Shown: positions 7,794-13,750 of the stretch, one piece after another
Layout of the letters: every line of letters begins with the position of its first letter
How positions within the stretch are numbered: the stretch's first letter is position 1
Source: Pseudomonadota bacterium
Lineage (GTDB): Bacteria; Pseudomonadota; Alphaproteobacteria; Reyranellales; Reyranellaceae
Assembly (NCBI GenBank): GCA_023436825.1
Contig: JAEZHS010000044.1
Coordinates: 1 to 17,783 of the forward strand
Direction: 5' to 3'
DNA: 17,783 bases
The notes under the pieces: generated by a model
The model's database searches: none
The model's input: the letters and a program-made list of their open reading frames with translations, nothing else
Told to the model about the DNA's origin: nothing
Position numbers and translations under genes: made by a program

Positions 7794-7822
7794 GAAAGAA
7801 GCGGCACCCGAGGCCGCTTCTT
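7785..7822 (-). terminator. Rho-independent terminator of the CoA operon
   Basis: AAGAAGCGGC (7796-7805) pairs perfectly with GCCGCTTCTT (7813-7822) around a 7-base loop. Read on the minus strand, the stem ends in CTTCTTTCTT, a T-rich tract. It lies about 120 bases after the SDR stop and just before the monooxygenase promoter, separating the two minus-strand units. Confidence 0.7.
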
Positions 7823-7829
7823 CTCATGC

Positions 7830-7898
7830 TCTTCCGGACCGCGAGCTTCCAGCTCGCTCATGAATCATGAGCGCGCAGGATGCGCGCGGTCCGGAAGA
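7830..7898. repeat. Cloverleaf palindromic repeat, copy B
   Basis: The outer arms 7830-7843 and 7885-7898 (TCTTCCGGACCGCG and its complement) form a perfect 14-bp stem. Inside are three hairpins: CGAGC-TTCCA-GCTCG (7842-7856), CTCATGA-A-TCATGAG (7857-7871) and CGCGC-AGGAT-GCGCG (7872-7886). The side hairpins share two bases with the outer stem, so the forms compete at the junction. It lies between the SDR stop and the terminator. Confidence 0.9.
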
Positions 7899-7938
7899 CT
7901 ATGACGCATCCCTGGAGCGGCGCGCGCCCCAGCGCAGA

Positions 7939-8763
7939 TCAAAGCCCGCCGTTCACCACAAGGCACTGGCCCGAGACGTAGTCGCTGTCGGGGCTGCAGA
8001 AGAGGTAGACCGAACCGGCGGCCTCTTCCGGCAGGCCGCCGCGGCCGAGCGGGATCATCTGGTTCATGGCGGCGATGCGGCCGCCCTGCACGCCGATCTT
8101 GACCTTGCGGCCCTGCACCTCGATCTCGCCCGCCTCGCCTTCGCTGAGCGGCTTGGTGAGGCGCGTCTGGATGTAGCCGAAGGCCACGGCGTTCACCGTG
8201 ACGTCGTAGCGGCCGAATTCCTTGGCCAGCGTCTTGGTGAGGCCGACGATGCCCGCCTTGCCGGCCGAGTAGTTTGACTGGCCGGCATTGCCGTTGACGC
8301 CCGAGGTCGAAGAGATGTTCACGACCTTGCGCACGATGCGCTTGCCGGCGGAGCGCTCCTTCTCGACCTCGGCGCGGAAGTGCTGCTGGAAGGCGCGCAG
8401 GATGCGGAACGGCGCCGTCAGATGGACATCGAGGATGGCGTACCACTGCTCGTCGGTCATCTTCTGGATGACCGAGTCCCAGGTGTAGCCGGCATTGTTC
8501 ACCACGACATGGCAGCCGCCGAACGCGTCGACCGCGGTCTTGACGATGCGGTCGCCGAAGTCGGGCTTGGCGACGTCGCCGTTGCAGGCGACGGCCTTGC
8601 CGCCCATCTTCTCGATCTCGGCGATGGTCTCCTTGGCCGGCGCCTCGTCGATGTCGTTGATCACCACCTTGGCGCCGTCGCGCACCAGGCGCAGCGCGAT
8701 CTCACGGCCGATGCCGCGTCCCGAACCGGTGACGATCGCCACCTTGCCGTCCATCTGACCCAT
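7939..8763 (-). CDS. SDR oxidoreductase (FabG-like 3-hydroxyacyl-CoA/ACP dehydrogenase)
   Basis: A classical short-chain dehydrogenase of 274 residues. It shows TGSGRGIG at 12-19, an Asp after the second strand (NDID) suggesting NAD rather than NADP, NNAG at 89-92, catalytic Ser152, Tyr165 and Lys169 (YSAGK), and a C-terminal GQCLVVNGG. It resembles FabG and the SDR part of peroxisomal multifunctional enzymes. As the last gene of the operon, after two MaoC genes and a thiolase, it most likely oxidises (3R)-hydroxyacyl-CoA to 3-ketoacyl-CoA. The start at 8763 has a GGAGAAGAGAG ribosome-binding site. The 85-base gap to the upstream gene contains repeat C. Confidence 0.92.
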   Translation of the reverse strand: MGQMDGKVAIVTGSGRGIGREIALRLVRDGAKVVINDIDEAPAKETIAEIEKMGGKAVACNGDVAKPDFGDRIVKTAVDAFGGCHVVVNNAGYTWDSVIQKMTDEQWYAILDVHLTAPFRILRAFQQHFRAEVEKERSAGKRIVRKVVNISSTSGVNGNAGQSNYSAGKAGIVGLTKTLAKEFGRYDVTVNAVAFGYIQTRLTKPLSEGEAGEIEVQGRKVKIGVQGGRIAAMNQMIPLGRGGLPEEAAGSVYLFCSPDSDYVSGQCLVVNGGL

Positions 8764-8782
8764 TCTCTCTTCTCCTGTTATT

Positions 8783-8841
8783 CGGACCGCGGGCGTCCCG
8801 TCCGCTCGTGATCATGATGCGGGCCGGAGGCCCGCGGTCCG
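8783..8841. repeat. Cloverleaf palindromic repeat, copy C (diverged)
   Basis: CGGACCGCGGG (8783-8793) pairs perfectly with 8831-8841. Inside, GCGGGCG-TCC-CGTCCGC (one G-T pair), the central TCGTGATCATGA and GCGGGCC-GGA-GGCCCGC (8819-8835) repeat the three-hairpin plan of copies B and D with different stem sequences. It lies within the operon between SDR and MaoC. Confidence 0.8.
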
Positions 8842-8848
8842 CGCTTCG

Positions 8849-9277
8849 CTAGTTCAATACAACGGTGGCATCGCCCTGCAGGGTGTCCTGGCCGTTCTGG
8901 TTGGTGCACTTGACCTCGAGGTCGACCAGCTTCTGGCCGCCTTCCTCGCGCTTGCCCGTGACCTTGCCGCTTACGGTGATGACGTCGCCCACCCAGGTGA
9001 TCGAGGTGAAGCGCGTGCCGAGCTTCTTCACCTGCGCCTGCGGCACGTAGCTCGTGACGAGGCGGCCGAGGAAGGCCATCGACAGCATGCCGTGGGCGAA
9101 CACGTCCTTGAATCCGAACTTCTTGGCGAAGTCGATGTCGACATGGATGGGATTGTGATCGCCCGAGCCGCCGCAGTAGAGCGCGAGCTGGTGGCGGCTG
9201 ATCGGCGGGAGCACGAGCGGCGGGAGCGTGTCGCCGACCTTCACGTCGGCGAACTTCGGAGCAGTGACGGTTGCCAT
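8849..9277 (-). CDS. MaoC-family (R)-enoyl-CoA hydratase, catalytic-type subunit
   Basis: A 142-residue single hot-dog domain. The hydratase-2 motif is intact: YCGGSGDHNPIHVD supplies Asp40 and His45, and FAHGMLSMAFLGR follows as in MaoC/PhaJ proteins. It should hydrate trans-2-enoyl-CoA to (3R)-hydroxyacyl-CoA. ATG 9277 is preceded by GGAAGGGGAAG. The partner MaoC gene ends 14 bases upstream, and their complementary active-site states point to a heterodimer like mycobacterial HadAB or the ChsH1/ChsH2 hydratase. The acyl substrate is unknown. Confidence 0.9.
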   Translation of the reverse strand: MATVTAPKFADVKVGDTLPPLVLPPISRHQLALYCGGSGDHNPIHVDIDFAKKFGFKDVFAHGMLSMAFLGRLVTSYVPQAQVKKLGTRFTSITWVGDVITVSGKVTGKREEGGQKLVDLEVKCTNQNGQDTLQGDATVVLN

Positions 9278-9291
9278 CGGTCTTCCCCTTC

Positions 9292-9753
9292 CTACTTCTT
9301 GGCCGCGTCGGGATTGCGCACGACGGTGATGCCCTTGGCCTTGGCCACCGGCTTGCCGGCCTGGTCCTTGAGCTCGGTCTCGGAGACCACGAACCACAGC
9401 GCGCCGCCCTTCTTGTCGTAGATATCCACGACCTTCTGCTGGCAGGTGATCTTGTCGCCGACATGCACCGGCGCGAGGTACTCGTAGTGCTGCTCGCCGT
9501 GCAGGATCAGGCCGATGTCGACGTTGAGCAGCCGCAGGAGCCCGCCCTTGTCGGGATCGTCGTTGGTGACGGCGGTGAGATAGGTCGGCGGCGCCGGGAT
9601 CGCGCGATAGCCGGCGGCCTTGGCTGCGGCCTCGTCGACATAGATGGGATTTTCCTCACCGATGGCCTTGCAGAACAGGCGGATCTTGCCGGCCTCGACG
9701 GTGGTGGTGAACGGCTTGAACGAATGACCGATGAGTTTCTTGTCGAGCTGCAT
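9292..9753 (-). CDS. MaoC-like N-terminal-type hot-dog protein, probably non-catalytic partner
   Basis: A 153-residue protein of the MaoC dehydratase N-terminal (FAS1-like) family. Where the neighbour has GDHNPIH, this protein has GEENPIY, so the catalytic Asp and His are replaced by Glu33 and Tyr38. It keeps the AIPAPPTYLTAV loop and the later EYLAPVHVGDKITCQQ strand typical of substrate-binding hot-dog subunits. By analogy with HadA it probably shapes the acyl pocket in a heterodimer with the next gene; that role is inferred. ATG 9753 is used; the ribosome-binding site (GGGAG) is rather distant. Upstream lies a 180-base gap holding a double palindrome. Confidence 0.85.
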   Translation of the reverse strand: MQLDKKLIGHSFKPFTTTVEAGKIRLFCKAIGEENPIYVDEAAAKAAGYRAIPAPPTYLTAVTNDDPDKGGLLRLLNVDIGLILHGEQHYEYLAPVHVGDKITCQQKVVDIYDKKGGALWFVVSETELKDQAGKPVAKAKGITVVRNPDAAKK

Positions 9754-9796
9754 TGGTGGTCTCTGCTCCCTTATTTTCACATGCCCCCTCTCTCTT

Positions 9797-9899
9797 CTCA
9801 CTCAAGCTCCTCTCCCCCTTGGGGGAGAGGTTGAGTGAGGGGTTCAAGCGAAGGCTGTGTGGCACCCCCTCACTTGGCCTCTCCCCCAAGGGGGAGAGG
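9797..9899. repeat. Double-palindrome intergenic repeat (inverted pair)
   Basis: Two perfect 22-bp hairpin units, CCTCTCCCCC-TT-GGGGGAGAGG at 9809-9830 and its exact reverse complement at 9878-9899, lie about 47 bases apart. The left one is also enclosed by CTCACTCAA (9797-9805) and TTGAGTGAG (9831-9839). GTGAGGGG (9836-9843) faces CCCCTCAC (9866-9873), so the whole forms a nested inverted repeat. It lies inside the operon between thiolase and MaoC, so it may process or attenuate the mRNA. Confidence 0.85.
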
Positions 9900-9933
9900 A
9901 ACATGACGGTGAGAGGCGTAAGGCGGATGCCGC

Positions 9934-11133
9934 TTAGTCGAAGCGCCCGACGATGGCGACGCTGGAGACGTTCTCGCGCGGCGCGCCGCCGAGATTGTGC
10001 GTCATGCCGATCTTCGGATCCTTGAGCTGGCGGGCGCCGGCGCGGCCCTGGAACTGCAGGTACATCTCGTAGAGCATGCGCAGGCCCGAGGCGCCGATCG
10101 GATGGCCGAAGCACTTCAGGCCGCCGTCGATCTGGCAGGGGATCTTGCCGTCGGCATCGTAGAAGCCGTCGAGCACGTCCTTCCAGCCCTTGCCGGTCTC
10201 CGAGATGTGCAGGTCCTCCATGGTCACCAGCTCGGTGACCGAGAAGCAGTCGTGCACCTCGAACATAGAGACTTCGGCGCGCGGATCCTTGATGCCGGCC
10301 TCCTCATAGGCCTTCTTCGAGGCGATCCGCGTGGTGTGGAAGTAGCTGCCGTCCCACGAGTTGTGGCCCGACTCCGAGCCGTTCGACACCGAGAGCTGCA
10401 GCGCCTTGACCGAGACGATGTTGTGCTTGCCGAGCGACTTGGCGATCTCGGGCGTGGTCACGATGGCGGCAGCCGCGCCGTCCGACACGCCGCAGCAGTC
10501 GAACAGGCCGAGCGGCGAGGCGATCATCGGCGCCTTCAGGATGGTGTCCATCTCGACGGCCTTCTGCAGATGCGCCTTGGGGTTCTTGGCGCCGTTCTGA
10601 TGGCTCTTCCACGAGACGTGCCCGATCGCCCGCTTGAGATCGTCGGCCGACACGCCGTGCGCGGTCATGTAGGCCGTCGCGAGCTGGGCGAAGTTGCCCG
10701 GCGCCGTGCCGTTGGCATGCCACAGCGCCTGCAGCGGGCCGCCGCGGCCGCCGGGCAGCCCGCCGTAGCCGGTGTCCTTCAGCTTCTCGACGCCCAGCGC
10801 CAGCGCGAAGTCGGCCGCGCCGGAGGCGACGGCGTAGCAAGCGCCGCGAAAAGCTTCGGTGCCCGAGGCGCACATGTTCTCGACATGCGTCACCGGGATG
10901 TTGGGCAGGCGCAGCGTCGTCGACAGCGGAATGCCCGACTTGCCGACATGGACCTCGTCGATCGCGGTCGAGAACCAGGCGGCGTTCAGCTGCTTGGCGT
11001 CGATGCCGGCGTCGGCGATGCATTCCTTGTAGGCTTCGAGCATCAGCTCCTCGGCGCCCGAGTCCCAGCGCTCGCCGAACTTGGAGCAACCCATTCCGAG
11101 AATCGCGACCTTGTCCTTGATACCCCGTGCCAT
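9934..11133 (-). CDS. Thiolase (SCP2-type acetyl-CoA acyltransferase)
   Basis: A 399-residue thiolase-fold enzyme. The nucleophile Cys88 is in ENMCASGTEAF. His294 and Cys296 lie in FEVHDCFSVTEL, and His344 lies in GGLKCFGHPIGASG. The C-terminus has MTHNLGGA as in SCP2-type thiolases rather than the CxGGG of biosynthetic ones. All residues needed for thiolytic cleavage appear present, unlike Ltp2-type aldolases. ATG 11133 has a perfect AAGGAG. It would cleave 3-ketoacyl-CoA made by the MaoC pair and SDR. SCP2-type thiolases commonly pair with DUF35 partners, here fused to the upstream gene product. Confidence 0.92.
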   Translation of the reverse strand: MARGIKDKVAILGMGCSKFGERWDSGAEELMLEAYKECIADAGIDAKQLNAAWFSTAIDEVHVGKSGIPLSTTLRLPNIPVTHVENMCASGTEAFRGACYAVASGAADFALALGVEKLKDTGYGGLPGGRGGPLQALWHANGTAPGNFAQLATAYMTAHGVSADDLKRAIGHVSWKSHQNGAKNPKAHLQKAVEMDTILKAPMIASPLGLFDCCGVSDGAAAAIVTTPEIAKSLGKHNIVSVKALQLSVSNGSESGHNSWDGSYFHTTRIASKKAYEEAGIKDPRAEVSMFEVHDCFSVTELVTMEDLHISETGKGWKDVLDGFYDADGKIPCQIDGGLKCFGHPIGASGLRMLYEMYLQFQGRAGARQLKDPKIGMTHNLGGAPRENVSSVAIVGRFD

Positions 11134-11180
11134 GTTGGTCTCCTTCGTGGGGATTTAGACTCTAAGCTCGTCACAGTCCC

Positions 11181-11257
11181 GCTGTCATCCCGAGGGCGGA
11201 GCCCGACGGACCTTTGCTGGTGCCGTAAAGGTCCCTCGCTGCGCTCGGGAAGACAGC
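11181..11257. repeat. Cruciform intergenic repeat of a third type
   Basis: The outer arms GCTGTCATCCCGAG (11181-11194) and CTCGGGAAGACAGC (11244-11257) pair with one mismatch. Inside are GGGC-GGA-GCCC (11194-11204) and GGACCTTT/AAAGGTCC (11208-11215 with 11227-11234). The TCATCCCGAG...GGACCTTT pattern resembles dispersed intergenic repeats in other proteobacteria. It occupies the gap between the HMGCS-like gene and thiolase. Confidence 0.8.
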
Positions 11258-11265
11258 TTTGTCGA

Positions 11266-12711
11266 TCACACCGGCGCCGCCTTCCAGAAGTAGCGCTTGA
11301 AGCCGCCGCGCATCGTGTCGTTGTCGCGGATGCGGAAGGTCATGCGCATCTTCACGCCGACCTTCACCTGTTCCTTGTCGCTGTCCGTGAAGTCGGCCAT
11401 GAAGCGGCCGCCCTCGGGGAAGGTGATCATGCCGTAATACGCCGGCGGATCCGGCGAATAGGTGAGCGAGTCGGCGGTGAACGACATCACGTTCGCCTCC
11501 AGCCCGGCCATGCGATAGGGCTCCTGGCTGTCGACCGCGTGGCAGTTCGGGTTGACGCAGACCTGGCTGCGCGGGAACTGCACGGTGCCGCACACCTTGC
11601 ACTTGCCGCCGACCAATCCGTAGATCATGTCGCGCTTGCGCCACAGGACGCTCAGCGCCGTCTTCTTGTCGAACTCGGCGCGCATGCCCTTGTCGATCGG
11701 CAGCATCTCGTTGAAGGCGAGGAACTTCATGTAGTTCGTCTCTTCCTTGCGCCGCGCCAGCCAGCCCGAGAGACCTTTGCGCTTGGGCAGCTTGGCGTTC
11801 TCGGCCGTGCCCTCGAACACCAGCACGTCGACGCCCTGGCCGAAGGCCACGACCATGATCTTGTCGCCTTCCTTGGCCTTTTCCAGCGCGTCGACCAGCA
11901 TGACCAGCGCATGCGCGGCACCCGTGTCGCCGAGATTGGCGCCCAGCAGGTCGCGCACCGAGCCGTCGGCGATGCCGCAGATCTTGGCCATCTGCTTCGG
12001 CACGGCCGGCATCAGGCTCGGCATGATGAAGTGGGTGATGTCGGAGCCCTTGAGGTTGCAGGCGGCGAGTGCCGCCTTGACCGCCGGGGGCACGATCTTC
12101 GAATAACCCTCGTCGCGGATCCAGCGCTCCTCCCAGCCGTAGTCGAAGTCGCTCTCGTCGCCGCGGAAGTGGTCGACGAAGTCCATCGACACCGAGTGAT
12201 GGCCGCCCAGCTTGGCGATCACGTTCTCGGTGCCGCAGAGAAGCGCCGCGGCGCCGTCGCCGTAGTTCAGCTCGTTGGCCGAGGCGACGCGTGCCATGCG
12301 CTTGTCGGCCGCTGCCACCAGGGCCGGACCGCCGCCGTTCTTCGAGGCGTTGAGGCCCGCGATCAGCGCCGAGGTGCCGGCCTTCTGCGAGCCGCCGACG
12401 TCGGAAGCGAAGAGGTTCTGCTCGATCGACAGCGCCGTGCCGATGACGCCGGCGTTCTGTCGATCCTTGAAGGGATGCGTCGTCGAGGCGAAGTAGAGGC
12501 TGCGCACGTCCTCCGGCTTATGGCTTGTGAGGCAATCGCGCGAGGCCTCGACCGCCATGGTGATCGAATCCTCGTCCCAGTTGGCCATCGAGCGCTCGCC
12601 CTTGGCCAAGCCACGCAGGCCGGCGGCGAACCACTTGTTGGCGTCGTAAACGGCCTGACGCTGCAGGCGCAGCCGCGGGACGTAGGCACCATAGGCCACG
12701 ATTCCGACCAT
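11266..12711 (-). CDS. HMG-CoA synthase-like domain fused to DUF35 (Zn ribbon and OB fold)
   Basis: A 481-residue fusion. Residues 1 to about 300 are a thiolase-superfamily condensing domain closest in motif layout to archaeal HMG-CoA synthase (STTHPFKDR, SQKAGTSALIAGL, AKICG, LGDTGAA). Residues about 355-481 are DUF35: a zinc ribbon with Cys371, Cys374, Cys385 and Cys390, then an OB fold (VMSFTADSLTYSPDPPAYYG). The expected catalytic Cys is Gln109, the His position falls on Pro231 and the Asn on Asp262, so condensation is unlikely. In archaea, thiolase, HMGCS and DUF35 form a complex that channels acetoacetyl-CoA; here the fusion probably scaffolds the adjacent thiolase. ATG 12711 has GGAGGAG; the TTG at 12726 is less likely. 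It is the first gene of the operon. Confidence 0.88.
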   Translation of the reverse strand: MVGIVAYGAYVPRLRLQRQAVYDANKWFAAGLRGLAKGERSMANWDEDSITMAVEASRDCLTSHKPEDVRSLYFASTTHPFKDRQNAGVIGTALSIEQNLFASDVGGSQKAGTSALIAGLNASKNGGGPALVAAADKRMARVASANELNYGDGAAALLCGTENVIAKLGGHHSVSMDFVDHFRGDESDFDYGWEERWIRDEGYSKIVPPAVKAALAACNLKGSDITHFIMPSLMPAVPKQMAKICGIADGSVRDLLGANLGDTGAAHALVMLVDALEKAKEGDKIMVVAFGQGVDVLVFEGTAENAKLPKRKGLSGWLARRKEETNYMKFLAFNEMLPIDKGMRAEFDKKTALSVLWRKRDMIYGLVGGKCKVCGTVQFPRSQVCVNPNCHAVDSQEPYRMAGLEANVMSFTADSLTYSPDPPAYYGMITFPEGGRFMADFTDSDKEQVKVGVKMRMTFRIRDNDTMRGGFKRYFWKAAPV

Positions 12712-12731
12712 TCGCACTCCTCCCAACTCAA

Positions 12732-12745
12732 TGAACGGGCGTTTA
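12732..12745. promoter_or_regulatory. TetR-type operator-like palindrome upstream of the CoA operon
   Basis: TGAACGGGCGTTTA contains the perfect palindrome AACG-GG-CGTT (12734-12743), with one mismatch in the extended arms. It lies 21-34 bases before the first gene of the operon. AACG-N2-CGTT cores are common TetR-family sites in acyl-CoA regulons. No regulator gene lies nearby, so the assignment is tentative. Confidence 0.35.
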
Positions 12746-12848
12746 TGCCTCCGCTTTAGCGCGCCCCGCCGGGACGCGCGAGGTGCATTTGATCATGGCT
12801 GCTTCGCCGATGGAATTGTATTCCGCAGAGGAAAACTCATGGCCTTCG
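12746..12848. other. Upstream region of the CoA operon
   Basis: No gene is visible between the operator-like site and repeat D. It contains an imperfect hairpin, GCGCG-C-CCC and GGG-A-CGCGC at 12759-12779, and an AT-richer patch around 12805-12835 where the operon promoter may lie. I cannot place -35 and -10 boxes with confidence. Confidence 0.4.
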
Positions 12849-12916
12849 TCTTCCGGATCGCGCATCCTGCGCGCTCATGAATCATGAGGCGCGCTGGAAG
12901 CGCGCGGTCCGGAAGA
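12849..12916. repeat. Cloverleaf palindromic repeat, copy D (inverted relative to B)
   Basis: The outer arms 12849-12862 and 12903-12916 pair over 14 bp with one T-G pair. Inside are CGCGC-ATCCT-GCGCG (12859-12873), CTCATGA-A-TCATGAG (12874-12888) and GCGCGC-TGGAA-GCGCGC (12889-12905). Loop ATCCT is the complement of AGGAT in copy B, and TGGAA of TTCCA, so the element is in the opposite orientation. It lies directly after the Nudix gene. Confidence 0.9.
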
Positions 12917-12925
12917 GCATGAGCC

Positions 12926-13750
12926 CTACCTCCCCGCCGTCGGCGGCAGTTCGCGGAACAGGTTGCGGTAGCCGGCGTCCGGCGGGATGTGGAGATACCG
13001 CTTGCCGTCGCGGGTCTCGACCCAGGGCTGGACGGTGACGATCTTGCGTGCGCCGGCGGCAGCGATGGCGCCGGCGACGGTCTTGCCCTCGGCCAGCAGT
13101 TCCAGGTTCTTCAACGTCGCGTGCACCAGGGTGCGCTTGCCGGCGGCGGCCTCGTCGATCGCCGCCTGGGCGCCGATCCATACCGAGTCCACCGACTCCG
13201 AACCGTCATGCAGGGCGATCTGGTCCTCGGGCGCCGCGGCCAGAAAGAACCAGGTGTCGAAGCGCTTGGGCACGAAGGTCGGCGTGATCCAGTGGGCGTA
13301 GGGCACCATCAGGTCGGTGGCGAGCTCGAGATCCTCGGCTTCGACCAGGTCGACGATGCTGGCCTCGTCCTTGGCGAGCTTCCGGCGCCAGCGCTCCTCG
13401 ATGCCCTTCAGCTCGGCGGCAGCGATGACTGCGCGCTCGCCGCGCCGACGCGCCAGCAGAACGCCGCATTCCTCGAAGGCCTCGCGCACACCGGCGACGC
13501 GGAACTTCAGCTCCTCGGCCGCAATCTTGTCCGCTCCGCCACAACGCGCGCGTAGCCGCACATCGCCGTCGGCATCCTCGAGCTTGCCGCCGGGGAAGAC
13601 CAGCGCACCGGAGAAGGAATCGATCGCCTGGTGGCGCACCACCATGAAGACTTCGAGTGTCGAATTGGGCTCACCCGGCACGGAGGGGCGCAGCAGGAGC
13701 ACGGTCGTCGCCGGACGCGGAACCGGGACATTTTTCGGTTGTTCAGTCAT
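12926..13750 (-). CDS. Nudix hydrolase, NUDT19/RP2-like (possible acyl-CoA diphosphatase)
   Basis: A 274-residue Nudix protein with a split Nudix box: PGGKLEDAD at 53-61, then about 27 inserted residues, then VREAFEECGVLLA at 88-100, which holds the metal-binding Glu residues. The insertion and overall length match the NUDT19/RP2 branch, some members of which cleave CoA or acyl-CoA to 3',5'-ADP and phosphopantetheine. YAHWITPTFVPKRFDTWFFL is the usual conserved segment after the box. Its position just upstream of the CoA operon, on the same strand, agrees with a CoA-related role but does not prove it. ATG 13750 starts the recognisable domain. Confidence 0.88.
   Translation of the reverse strand: MTEQPKNVPVPRPATTVLLLRPSVPGEPNSTLEVFMVVRHQAIDSFSGALVFPGGKLEDADGDVRLRARCGGADKIAAEELKFRVAGVREAFEECGVLLARRRGERAVIAAAELKGIEERWRRKLAKDEASIVDLVEAEDLELATDLMVPYAHWITPTFVPKRFDTWFFLAAAPEDQIALHDGSESVDSVWIGAQAAIDEAAAGKRTLVHATLKNLELLAEGKTVAGAIAAAGARKIVTVQPWVETRDGKRYLHIPPDAGYRNLFRELPPTAGR

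Noticed and set aside
7830..7898. tRNA-like cloverleaf
   Set aside because: The three-arm fold lacks tRNA features: no T-psi-C loop sequence, no 7-bp acceptor stem and no anticodon-loop geometry. It occurs as dispersed repeats.
9934..11133. Thiolase as an Ltp2-type retro-aldolase
   Set aside because: The nucleophile Cys88 and the His/Cys pair at 294-296 are present, favouring a true thiolase.
9997..12759. A 920-residue open frame on the plus strand across the thiolase and HMGCS-like genes
   Set aside because: It is antisense to two well-supported genes, is rich in Arg, His, Asp and Val without domain structure, and arises because GC-rich antisense frames rarely meet stops.
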